Assembly (NCBI GenBank): GCA_023362775.1
Contig: JALMGJ010000001.1
Location: forward strand, 91,638,501-91,702,500
Source: Charina bottae
Taxonomy: Eukaryota > Chordata > Lepidosauria > Squamata > Charinaidae
Reading direction: 5' to 3'
DNA: 64,000 nucleotides
Part shown: piece by piece, positions 25,301-38,818 of the stretch
Position numbering within the stretch: the stretch's first letter is position 1
Layout of the letters: each line of letters opens with the position of its first letter
Notes under the pieces: generated by a model
Told to the model about the DNA's origin: nothing
Seen by the model: only the letters and a program-made list of their open reading frames with translations
The model's database searches: none
Position numbers and translations under genes: made by a program

Positions 25301-28300
25301 TGGGGAAGACTGAATTAAAAATTGGAAGTATTCCCCTTCTTTTAAAATGTACTTCTTAAAATTGCACTAAGAACAGAAAGGTTTGAATGGGAACAATTTT
25401 TTTTCTTTCCAAACAACCTTTTTTTCAGCACCTTTCAATAGAAGATCCTGCTGCTCTCACTCTCTCCCACCTCAACTCTATTGCTCTGAAAATGACAAAT
25501 TGCTAAGATTTCTAAGATCTATTGACTTTGTACTAAAATGAAGAATCACCTATGTCTTTCCTGCAGAATTTTGAGATTATCAAATTGGCCAAAAGATTTT
25601 GTACTGGCATCTCACTGCAAGGATTGTTAAGAACTTTATGCCAATCAAAACTCACTTAGCAAAGCCAGTTCGGAATCAAGGAATTAAAAGATGCTTCTCC
25701 CAAACTCTTGCTGGCATTTTCTGCTGAATATTGTCTAAAGGGATGAGATCAACCATGTTTGGTGAATAACCACTTGTGGAGTGGAATAAAGAGTGGCCCA
25801 GGATGCTGTGATGCTATGCCCCCAAGTCAACATATACAGTACAAGACAAAGCAGATACTAAGAGTTTTTGAGGCTGACCATCCTGCAGTATTTGAGCACA
25901 TTCCTAATGGATTTGACCCTTGGGAATGAATGGATAAAAGGAAAGGGTGCCTTTCACTCCATGCACTATTTGATTGATTATGTGCCTTCAAGTCATTGTC
26001 AACTCTTAGCAACCACATAGATAGATTTTCTCTGTGGACTTTCAGGTCTTCCAATGGTGCACTCATTGCCACTGTAACCGAGTCCATTCATCTTGCTGCT
26101 GGTTGTCCTCTTTTTCTATTTCCTTCCACTTTTCCCAGCATTAGACCCTTCCCCAGAGTGTCTGAAGTAGGATAATTTGAGCCTAATTTGAGTGTTGATA
26201 TGTTAGATGACCCCAGCAAAGGAGATCGTTACCTTGTCGTGGTGCTGGAGCTTGAGCACCTCAATGAAACCATGAGCTAAACCGTGAAGGGACACCCAAG
26301 ACGGGAAGGTCGTGGCAGAGAGGTCAGACTAAATACGATCCCTGGGGAAGGTAATGGCAACCCACCCCAGTATTCTTGCCATGAAAACTAAATGGATCAG
26401 TACAACCAAAGATATGTCGGTATACCATCGGAAGATGGGACTCCCAGGTCGGAAGATGGTCAAAATGCTACTGGGGAGGAACAGAGGATACGTTCAACTA
26501 GCCCCAGATGTGATGACGCAGCTAGCTCAAAGCCGAAAGGACGGCTAGCGGCCGACGGTGCTGGTGGTGAACGATGAATCCGATGTTCTAAAGATCAACA
26601 CACCATAGGAACCTGGAATGTAAGATCTATGAGCCAGGGCAAATTGGATGTGGTTATTGGTGAGATGTCAAGATTAAATATAGACATTTTAGGTGTCAGT
26701 GAACTGAAATGGACTGGGATGGGCCACTTCACATCAGATGACCACCAGATCTACTACTGTGGACAAGAGGACCACAGAAGAAATGGAGTAGCCTTCATAA
26801 TTAATAATAAAGTGGCTAAAGCAGTGCTTGGATACAATCCAAAAAACGATAGAATGATCTCAATTCGAATTCAGGGTAAGCCATTTAACATCACAGTGAT
26901 CCAAATATACGCCCCAACCACAGATGCTGAAGAAGCAGAAGTAGATCAGTTCTATGAGGATCTGCAGCACCTACTAGATAATACACCAAAAAGAGATGTT
27001 ATTTTCATTACAGGAGACTGGAATGCTAAGGTGGGTAGTCAGACGACACCTGGAATTACAGGCAAGCATGGTCTGGGAGAACAAAATGAAGCAGGACATA
27101 GGCTGATAGAATTTTGCCAAGACAACTCACTGTGCATAACAAACACTCTCTTCCAACAACCTAAAAGACGACTTTATACATGGACTTCACCAGATGGTCG
27201 ACACCGAAATCAGATTGACTACATCCTTTGCAGCCAAAGGTGGCGGACATCTATACAGTCGGTAAAAACAAGACCTGGAGCTGACTGTAGTTCAGATCAC
27301 GAACTTCTTATTGCAAAATTTAGAATCAGACTAAAGAGAATAGGGAAGACCCACAGATCAGTTAGATATGAGCTCACTAATATTCCTAAGGAATATGCAG
27401 TGGAGGTGAAGAATAGATTTAAGGGACTAGATTTAGTAGATAGGGTCCCAGAAGAACTATGGACAGAAGTTCGCAACATTGTTCAGGAGGCGGCAACAAA
27501 AAACGTCCCAAAGAAAAAGAAAACCAAGAAGGCAAGATGGCTGTCTGCTGAAACACTGGAAGTAGCCCAAGAAAGAAGGAAAGCAAAAGGCAACAGTGAT
27601 AGGGGGAGATATGCCCAATTAAATGCAAAATTCCAGAGGTTAGCCAGAAGAGATAAGGAATTATTTTTAAACAAGCAATGTGCGGAAGTGGAAGAAGACA
27701 ATAGAATAGGAAGGACAAGAGACCTCTTCCAGAAAATTAGAAACATCGGAGGTAAATTCCAGGCAAAAATGGGTATGATCAAAAACAAAGATGGTAAGGA
27801 CCTAACAGAAGCAGAAGAGATCAAGAAAAGGTGGCAAGAATATACGGAAGATCTGTATAGGAAGGATAATAATATTGGAGATAGCTTTGACGGTGTGGTC
27901 AGTGAGTTAGAGCCAGACATCCTGAAGAGTGAGGTTGAATGGGCCTTAAGAAGCATTGCTAATAACAAGGCAGCAGGAGACGACAGTATCCCAGCTGAAC
28001 TATTTAAAATCTTGCAAGATGATGCTGTCAAGGTGATGCATGCCATATGCCAGCAAATTTGGAAAACACAAGAATGGCCATCAGATTGGAAAAAATCAAC
28101 TTATATCCCCATACCAAAAAAGGGAAGCACTAAAGAATGTTCAAACTATCGAACAGTGGCACTTATTTCACATGCCAGTAAGGTAATGCTCAAGATCTTG
28201 CAAGGTAGACTCCAGCAATTCATGGAGCGAGAATTGCCAGATGTACAAGCTGGGTTTAGAAAAGGCAGAGGAACTAGAGACCAAATTGCCAATATCCGCT

Positions 28301-31300
28301 GGATAATGGAGAAAGCCAGGGAGTTTCAGAAAAACATCTATTTTTGTTTTATTGACTATTCTAAAGCCTTTGACTGTGTGGATCATAACAAATTGTGGCA
28401 AGTTCTTGGTGGTATGGGGATACCAAGTCATCTTGTCTGCCTCCTGAGGAATCTGTATAACGACCAAGTAGCAACGGTAAGAACAGAGCACGGAACAACG
28501 GACTGGTTTAAGATTGGGAAAGGAGTACGGCAGGGTTGTATACTCTCACCCTACCTATTCAACCTGTACGCAGAACACATCATGCGACATGCTGGGCTTG
28601 AGGAATCCAAGGCTGGAGTTAAAATCGCTGGAAGAAACATTAACAATCTCAGATATGCAGATGATACCACTTTGATGGCTGAAAGCGAGGAGGAGTTGAG
28701 GAGCCTTATGACGAAGGTGAAAGAAGAAAGTGCAAAAGCTGGGTTGCAGTTAAACCTCAAAAAAACCAAGATTATGGCAACGAGCTTGATTGATGACTGG
28801 CAAATAGAGGGAGAAAAAGTGGAGGCAGTGACAGACTTTGTATTTCTAGGCACAAAGATTACTGCAGACGCTGACTGCAGCCAGGAAATCAGAAGACGTC
28901 TACTTCTTGGGAGGAGAGCAATGGCAAATCTTGATAAAATAGTTAAGAGCAGAGACATCACACTGACAACAAAGGTCCGCATAGTTAAAGCAATGGTATT
29001 TCCTGTAGTAACCTATGGCTGCGAGAGCTGGACCATAAGGAAGGCTGAGCGAAGGAAGATAGATGCTTTTGAACTGTGGTGTTGGAGGAAAATTCTGAGA
29101 GTGCCTTGGACTGCAAGAAGATCAAACCAGTCCATACTCCAGGAAATCAAGCCAGACTGCTCACTTGAGGGAATGATATTAAAGGCAAAACTGAAGTACT
29201 TTGGCCACATAATGAGAAGACAGGATACCCTGGAGAAGAAGCTGATGCTAGGAAAAGTGGAAGGCAAAAGGAAGAGGGGCCGACCAAGGGCAAGATGGAT
29301 GGATGGTATTCTGGAGGTGACGGACTCAACCATTGGGGAGCTGGGGATGGTGACAGCCGACAGAAAGCTCTGGCGTGGACTGGTCCATGAAGTCACGAAG
29401 AGTCGGAAACGACTGAACGAATAAACAACAACATGTTAGATGACCCATTGGTTTGTTTTCTTGGCTGTCCACGGTATTCTCAGGAGTCTTCTCCAACACC
29501 AAAATTCAAAAGCATCACTACTTTTCCTATCCTGCTTCTTCAAAGTCCAACTTTAATTTTCATAGAGTGTCACAGGGAATACAGTACCATGGCTTGCATG
29601 ATTCTGATCTTTGTAGGTATAGACACATCACCACACTTGAATATCTTTAAGCCATGGTATTCCTTGTGACACTCTATAGAAATGAAAATTGTGGATGTAG
29701 ATATCCGTTGTGGGTGTTTTAATATGGAATAGATATTTTAATATGGAACTCTATGGAAATGAAAGTTGTGGATGTAGACATCAGTTGTGGATGTTTTAAT
29801 ATGGAATCCATCATAAAGAAGGGGATTCAATTCAATATCTTAAATGTCCCCTTCCAACTCTATGATTTTGAATATCTCCAGATTGATCCTGAACACTTGG
29901 ATGTCATTCACAAAACAAGGATCACTTTTGAAAGCCACAAGTACATGGTGGGTGAACTGTGAATCAGGAAGCCATTGATTAAAACTCTCATCTCCAAACT
30001 CTTATCTAAAATCAACTTATAGATATCTATATCTATATCTATATCTATATCTATATCTATATCTATATCTATATCTATATCTATATCTATATCTATAATC
30101 TATAATCTATAATCTATAATCTATAATCTATAATCTATATCTATTCAAAAAGGAAGATTAAAAACTATACAAACTAATATAAAGTAAGAAAAAAAAAGAA
30201 ATCAAAGAGAAAGCTAAAAGTGCAAGAACGTAAAAAAAGGGAAAGGAAAATAGAAAAGAAAGAAGATACAAAGAAGTAGCTTCTGATCTTCTTTACAGCA
30301 GTTATAAGTACAATTATAAACTTACCTCTTACTCCAGAGCTTTCCAAACTGTGTGTCGTGACACGTTAGTGTGTCGGCTGCAGTGTCTGGGTGTGTCGCA
30401 GCTGCTGCTGCCTCCAAGCCCTGCCAGGATTCCGTGCAGGTCCTAGTGCCTGCCTTGTGCCTTGCTGCCTCCAAACCTGCTGTGATTCCACATAGGTCCT
30501 AGTGCCTGCCTTGTGCCCTGCTGTAAGAGTGTGTCGCGAAATGATGCCTTGCTGTAAGAGTGTGTCGTGAAATGATGCATGTCTAAAAAGTGTGTCACCA
30601 ACACGAAAAGTCTGGAAAGCTCTGTCTTACTCTATGGTTACAACATAACTCTCTTCTTTCTACAATCTATTTTTTCTGATCATCAAAACCATAAATCATG
30701 AGTTCATTTTTTCTGTTTCACACAAAAGGTCTATAAGGGGTTTCCAGGCAGCAATAAAGATAGATATTGTCTTTTCTCTGATCAAAGAAGTCAATTTAAC
30801 CATCTCAGCAAGTTCCATCATCTTCACGAACCATTCCTTTATTGTGAGTAATGCTGAATCTTTCCATCTTTGTGCATGCAATAATCTCACTGCAGTTATC
30901 ATATACAAAAACAAAGTTCCATGGCTTTTTTTCCAACTGTTTATCCATCAATCCCAAAAGAAAAGCCTCTGGTCTCAATTGTATATTAATCTTTAAAATC
31001 CTCTGAATCAGTGTGTGTATTTGAATCCAAAATTTTCTAGCTTTTTTACACGTACACCAAACATGATAAAATGTCCCTTCTTGTTGCTCACATTTCCAAC
31101 ATAAATTTGAATTGCCTTTATACATTCTAGACAATTTCTCTGGTGACGTATACCAACGGTACATTAAAATCAACCAACTTCTGATCCATTGGATCCCTCT
31201 GCGGAAGCACAGCCTAAAGCCTCCTATGCCTCTCAACGCAGCTTTCAGAAGTACTTTCCAATAAAGGCTAGGCCCTGAGTTCACCTCCCTAGTGTGAAAC

Positions 31301-32536
31301 AGAGGCCAAGTGTGCTGCTTTCCTAACTTAGATAAAATAATGCAAGGCAAACTCCACAAGCAATTTGTTTTCCCCTCAGTAAAGCGGAGACAAAAAATCT
31401 TGGACGATACTTGTATGTGCACTTAAATGGGAGGAATAGCTACTAAAATCAAAGAGTTTTATTGCTTGTGGACAGGGCCAAGTGCCAGTTGGCTTGGCTA
31501 GATACTGAGTGACTCTTGCCTGTTGTTTGGATGGTGATATGTGAAAGGTCCGGACCATGATCCAGTAAGTGTCACTAAATTCAGGTTTTGACATGAAATA
31601 GACCTTTCCCCCCTGAACTCTATTACCCCAGTCTCTGAAGAGCATTTCTAGGGAGGGGGATATTGGGAAAGAAAACAACAGACTACCCCACCCTCTATGT
31701 GGCTCTAACTCTTGATGTTTTCTGGATGTTGGCCAGCATCCAGTATCAGCTTACAAACTACTCAAAAGACAAACCTTTTTCTATGCAGACGGAGACATAA
31801 TGTACTGTGTTTGCTTTCTTCCCCCCACCCTTCTTTTTTAAATAACAGCTGTGGGAGGGAAAAAGTGTTCAGTAAATGGAAAATCATGAGGGGGAGATTG
31901 GGGCTTGATCTGGGGCATATCTAGATTATTTAGCTGCTTTGAATTCTGTTTTCTAAAGATTTGATGTACAGGCAGGGGCAAAGAAAAGCACTTCAGTGAT
32001 GGACCTGTGCCATCTTCAGGGAAGCTAATGCATTGCACCTCTGTGTGTGAGTGTGGGTGTGGGTGTGGGCCATAGTTTCATAATTATGGATTATCTATAT
32101 CCTACCTTTCAAATTAAATAATTCATAATATATTGTAATGATGCTTACATACTTATTTATTTATTTATTTATTTATTTTTATTTATTTATTTTTATTTAT
32201 TTATTTAAATGTTAACTTGTATTACCGCTCCATCTCCTCCAAAGGGGGACTCTGGGCAGTTTATATATATATATGTATACAGTATATACCTGCATGCACA
32301 TACATACATACACACCGAGAGAAACATTGTATAGACAGATATGTGAGCAAGCGGGAGGGAGGGAGGGAGGGAGGGAGATAGATATTAGAGAGAATCTCAT
32401 TCTTTGTACAGTATTTATATTTATATTCCCATTTTCTTTAACAATTTCCCCCCATTTTATATTTGCAACAAATTCTGTGGGGTTGAGGATATTTAGTTGA
32501 TGAATGGATCAAGGCCCCATAGTAAGCTCCAGACCT

Positions 32537-32588
<52 letters not shown>

Positions 32589-35500
32589 GAATCTGGGCTG
32601 TTCAAAACATAACCTAAAGCTTTAAACCACCTTTGTTCTTCAGAAACCTGACAAATTTTCTGTTACTTTAGAAATCTTGTTATTGAGTTTTCATTTATTT
32701 ATACCATTCTATTTTCCTCTACCAAAAGGAAAATCACCGCAGATTAAGAAGATCCAAACCATACTATACAATGATCATACAATTTCAAATGTTATCAGAA
32801 TATGAGCATAATAAATCATACCTCAAGTAGCTAAGCCACAGACACAAAAATATAAGCACATAGTCCTTTTTCCAAGCATCTTGCAAAAGCTCCCTTGAAA
32901 GAGAATAAAGTTTTCCTTCAAAGGGAATTCAAAAATTGGTGTCACACAACCATGAAACCTTACCACCCATGGCTTTCTGATGGGGCAAATCCATGTTTTG
33001 AGATGCAACAGAGTGGCTGACAGAGTGCCTGAAGCCCAGCCTTTGCCTCAGTATGGGACAGAAAGAGATTTGTGGGGAGGAGCCTATGAGACCCACAGCA
33101 TCTGATGCAGGTTGATTTTAACTGGATCTGGATGACCTCTGATTCCCTTTGAAGCATAAGACTCTTTGTTTTCATACAAACTCTGGGGGGGGGGGAATCT
33201 CCCTTATTTAGGGCACAGTAATAGTTTTCAGGGAAAGTAAATAGTTTTCATGGTACGCATTTTCAAGACTATTTCAGAAAGCACTTATTTTCCTTTCAGA
33301 AGGAACAATAGAGATAGAAGATCTCCTTTCTTTCTCTCTCTTTTCTGATTTGTTTTTCATTATTGTTCCTGGCCAAGGGTGAGACAGAATCTATTTTAGA
33401 GAGAATGCTAGAAATATCCGCCTCCAACTGCAAATCCTTCAACCAGGATTGTCTCTGAATCTTAATCTTAAAACAGAAGCAACACAAGAACTCGTTTTGC
33501 TCAGCAATGTAATTAGATATGCGAGTAAAACAATGTAAAGATTGAAAGGATTCTTTGAAAATTTAGTAGAGGAACTAAGCCACAAAATTTAGCACCGTAG
33601 GAAGGAGGGTGTGGGAATTGGTGGGCATATGCACACAAACGTATGGACTTAAGAAGATCCCTGCTAGATCATTTCAAAATCCAAAATAACCAACTAGATG
33701 CCTCTGACCTCTTCCACTATTGATTCCTAGCAATGGAATCTCTACAGTATATGATGACCCCTGAACCTGGAAGTTTCATGCGCCCAACATGACAAATAGC
33801 TTCTCTGCTCCATGGCGTTGTGTAAAATCCTCCATTTTAAATCCACTATAACCAATAACCATCAATCACATACTTGAACATTCTGTTTTCAGACAAGTGA
33901 GTTACTGCACTTATTTATTTATTTAATTTCTATCCCGCCTTTATTATTTTTATAAATAACTCAAGGCGGCAAACATACCTAATACTTCTTCCTCCTCCTA
34001 TTTTCCCCACAACAACAACCCTGTGAGGTGAGTTGGGCTGAGAGAGAGTGACTGGCCCAAGGTCACCCAGCCGGCTTTCATGCCTAAGGCGGGACTAGAA
34101 CTCTCAGTCTCCTGGTTTGCCATTGGCTCCTTCCTAGGGCTGAGAGAGAGTGACTGGCCCAAGGTCACCCAGCCGGCTTTCATGCCTAAGGCAGGACTAG
34201 AACTCACAGCCTCCTGGTTTCTAGCCCAGCACCTTAAGCACTAAACCAAACTGGCTCTCTTAACCCATGGTTTGTCCGTGATTTGTTGAATGGACCATAA
34301 TTGGCTAGGGCCACACACTGAACTAAGATAAAACCAAATACACTGCATTAGGGATTAGTGTGCTGTGCAAATTTCAACCGCTGCCTTTGGCCTTTTAAAG
34401 ATAACATACAAAAATGTTTGTAAATTTACATCTATGGAGCTTCAGCCAGAGATCGTAGAATCATGGGGTTGGAAGGGACCTTGGAGGTCTTCTAGCCCAA
34501 ACCTCTGCCCAGGGCAGAAATCCTCAGTCATCCCCGAGAAATGGCTGTCCAATCTTTGTTTGAAAATCTCCAGTGACGGAGCATCCATGATTCCAGGAGG
34601 TAGACTATTCCACTGCTTAATAGCTCTCATGGCTAGGAAATGATTCCTTGTTTTGAGTTTGGATCTCTCTCTGTAAAGTTTAAACCCATTGGTTCTATTC
34701 CTGTCCACGGGTACTATGGAAAATAAATCCACACCCTCTTCTCTGTGACAGCCCTCCAAGTATTAGAAAAGAGCTATCTTGTTTTCCCTTAGCCTTCCCT
34801 TCTCTAGGCGAAATATACTGTTCTTTTCCTCATTCTTCATAGATTTAGTGTCCAAGCCCCTCACCCTCTTTGTTGCTCTTCTTTGTACTCTTTCCAATTC
34901 CTCAGCATTCTTCTTGTATTGTGGCAACCAAAACTGGATAAAGTATTCTGGAGGCAGTCTGACCAGTGCAGTGCTGAGCAGGTCAATAACTTCCTATGAT
35001 CTCGACGTTATACCTCTGTTGATGTAGCTCAAGACTGCATTGGTTCTCTTTTGGCAGCTGCAGAACATTACTGGTGCATGCTTAATCTGTGGTTTACAAA
35101 AGCATCCAGATCCTTCTCACAAGTACTACTGCTGAGCTACATAAATGCAGAACCTATATTTCCTGACACTGAACTGCACTTTGTAAAACAAAAAAAAGGC
35201 TCAATGTTCAAGTGTATCAAGATCCTTTTTAACCCTGAGCCTGTCTTCTGAAGTGTTAACAATCCCTGTCCCCTCCAGCTTTGTGTCATCCACTAATTTA
35301 CTGAGTATCCTTTACACCCTCTCATCTAAGTTATTTATAAAATAGTTGAAAAACACTGGGCTCAGGACAGAACCCTGAGGTACACCACTGCATACCTTTC
35401 TCCAGGTATACATGTATCCATTGAGGATCACGTATTGGGCATGATTGTTCAACCAACTACAAATCTATCCAATAGGACCATTCATCCCATATTGTTCCAT

Positions 35501-37700
35501 TTGATCAAGAAGGAGGCTACAGTTAATTTTATAAAATGCCTTATTGAATTATGGGTTTGATCCATCCATAGCATTCCCTTGGTCTACTACTCTAGTCACG
35601 GTATCAAAGAAAGCAATAAGATTAGTCTGGCACAAGTTATTTTAAACAATCCCATGCTGGTTTCTAGTAATCACCCTGATTCCTTCCAAGTGCCTGCAAA
35701 CCCACTACTTGATGATTTTTTTTCTAGGATTTTCCCAAGTATTGATGTCAAGCTGATTAGTCTGTAGTTTCCTGGGTCCACTTCTTTATCTTTTTTGAAT
35801 ACTGGAACAATGTTAGCTCTTCTCCAATCTTCTGGCACTTCCTCTGTACACCAGGAGTCCTCTAAGATTACAATTAATGGCTCTGAGAACACATCTGCAG
35901 TTCCTTTAGCACATTGGGATGTAATCCATCTGGCTCTGGTGACTTGAATTCATTCAATAGCGCTAGGTGTTCTCTCATCACTTCCTTGCCTACTTTGACC
36001 TGCATCAAAGTTCTGCCTCACATGTTGCACTTTCTGACAGATTGGACTTTTTGCTTTTGCAAAAAGACAGTTGTGAAATAGGACTTAAGTGTTCAACTTT
36101 TCCCTGTTCTCCATTACTATCTTGCCATCTTCTCCAACCAGCGGACCAAATGTTTCCTTGATTTTCCTCTTGTTCCACACATATCCCAAGCAGCTTTTTA
36201 AAAAGTGTTGATGTTCACTGCAAGACAAGTTATTTTATGCCTTAGAGCTTTCCTGACCCCATCCCTACAGATTTGGACTATTTCTCTATATTCTGCTTTT
36301 GTTATGTGGCCCACTTTTCATTTTTTAAACTTATCTTTTTTTGTTTCTTAATTTGTCAGAGAGCTCTTTATGCAACCATACCAGTCTTGTCAGCTGTCTC
36401 CCATTTTTCTTTCCCTTTGGTATTGTCTATGTTTGGGCTTTAATTATCTCATTTTACAAAATTTTCCAACCTTCTTGAACTGTTTTTTCCTTCAGGATAT
36501 CTCGCCATGGAATCCTTTCTACTTTTCCCCTTAGTTTATTAAAGTCAGCTCTCAATTTAGAATATAATCTGACTACCCTCAGATCTTCCTATCTGCAACA
36601 TGGTGAATTCTAGGATCATATGAGTATTCTCTCCCAAGGTTACTACAACTTCCATTTCCTCAACCATTTCTTCCCTGTTACTAAGTATTAAGTCCAGTGT
36701 AGCCAATCCCCTGGGTCCTTCCTCCACCTTTTGGACAAAGAGGTTGTCTGCAAGGCATGTCAAGAACCTGCTGAATCTCCCACTTTCTGCAAATTTCCCA
36801 GTTGACATTGGGATAGTTGAAACTCCCCAATGTCACAATTATGGACACCTTGGTCATCTGAGTTGCGAGGCTGTCATCTAATGGTAGAGGATATTATATA
36901 TTATATGTCGGAAGGGATATTATATAGTGGATGGGGTCATGCAACACACTAGACTGGGCTAGAATGGGATTGAATTACTTGTGGTTCCCTACGTTGTGGG
37001 AACATAGTGTTTTAGCAAGTTGTATGAACCGGGGTTAAGCTCTAATATGATTGGCAGAGCATAGCATGTTATGTGAGTTTTAGTAACCTAGGTTTAGCAT
37101 TTCACATGTAGATATAAGCCAACCATTGCATATTGTTGCATCTTCCTCAGAAAAAGTATATTCCAGAGTTTTATCGTAGATAAATTCTAGGACTATACTG
37201 ATATCCTACTCTTTGCTCTAAATGTAGGTGATCTATTGCTATTCTATTCTTTCCAGAGAGGAAAGATGTCTATTCTCTTTCCATTCCTTAGGGAATCAGG
37301 AATTTTTAATATGATCCCATCATTGTCTCCCAGTAGGAAAAAAAAATCCTTCAGGGTTTGCAAAACACCCATTCAATCTGCCCCCTACTATTTTCCTCTG
37401 TTCTGGTCCTTAAGTTGGGGCAAAGAAGCAGGTGCGGCAGAATGGAAATGTAATTTCTATGAACTAATAATCTACTGCCACCTAGTAGTGAACAAGAAAA
37501 ACTGCAGGTGGCTTGAAACAGAAAGGCAGGAAATGTGGGAGGGGGGAAGCATCTTTATTACAATTTAATCAAAGAACCTCTTTCTGTGTATTTGGATATA
37601 CATAGCATTAAAAAGTATTTGAGTTCAGTCTGTTTATTGTTTTACATTGTTTACAGAATATTGTATCTCTCAGAGATCTGATCAAACAACATTGTATAAA

Positions 37701-37736
<36 letters not shown>

Positions 37737-38774
37737 TTAATTTATACAGCTGCCCATCTCACATATGTGACACTAGAAAGCTTGGGTTGAAGCTTTCAAG
37801 AAAGGCTCCACTAAGAATAGTGTTGGCTATTGATGTCAAGTTCTTCTATTTCCACCCAGATGAATCCATTCAGGGACAGGATCTGCAAGGTCTTCTCCAC
37901 AGATGGCTACTTTACATTTGAGGACATCCTTGGGATGGCATCTGTTTTCAGTTATCTGGCATGTCCCACCCTTAAGATTGAATATGCTTTTCGGATTTAT
38001 GGTATGTCATTCCCCATTGTAATATCCTCATAGCAGTTTCAGTGTAAGAAAAAGTAAAACTCCCAGAGTCTGGAGGTACTTTGAAGATGACGTCAAGAAC
38101 TGGCAGTCTAGCTGAGATTGGAGCTAATTAGTTTTTCAAAGATTGGGTATAGAAACATCTACAGACATGCCCCAAGAAGAAACAATGGTTTGGTTCATAT
38201 AACATACTAAGCCATAAAGTGGCTACTTTGGTTTATACTTTTAAAAAAAATGGGAAAAAGAGGGAAAAAGAGGGAAAAGGCTAAAAGAAGTCATAGTACA
38301 TACAACAAATGGATTCAGTATAATCTTCAAATTAATCATTAAAACTTGACCATATGAAATCATGTTAATCAGTTTTTCCATTGCAGTGATATCCCATTGC
38401 GCTGTCAATTCATAAACAGAAAGCATACTGTATATCTATAATCCAAGATTTAAGTCCTGAGTAATTCTGTATTTCCAGCATTGAATACTTATCTTCTCTG
38501 TCACTGCATCTATCTTTTAGAATAGAATCCCACCAGAGATCCACATGACCTCATCTTGCCTGCCTCTCTAAAAACCGTTTCCCCCCCAGGCCTTGCTTGG
38601 GATGTTTTGGGTAGGCCCTTTTTAGTTGGGGGTGATCTTGAGATGTGTCGCATGTTATTCCCCTCATATACCTGTTGTGTTGTGAGTTTTGTGTTGTGAG
38701 TTTGTTCAATGTATAATGTTGTCTTTTAATCTTACGAAGCCACCAAGAATTATTTTGGAGTTGGGTGGTCTGGA

Positions 38775-38818
<44 letters not shown>

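Larger units (their letters stand above)
11022..37859 (+). other. CIB4: CIB4 intron 3 (26.8 kb, transposon-rich)
   Basis: This intron holds most of the mobile elements of the window, listed individually. At 13160-14830, 19560-20170, 23140-25960, 32600-33900 and 36850-37700 I see no gene or identifiable repeat beyond short low-complexity tracts. Confidence 0.75.

Noticed and set aside
37830..38033. 67-codon ORF as a stand-alone gene
   Set aside because: Its start lies in intron 3 of CIB4; splice sites show that only 37860-38001 is exon.
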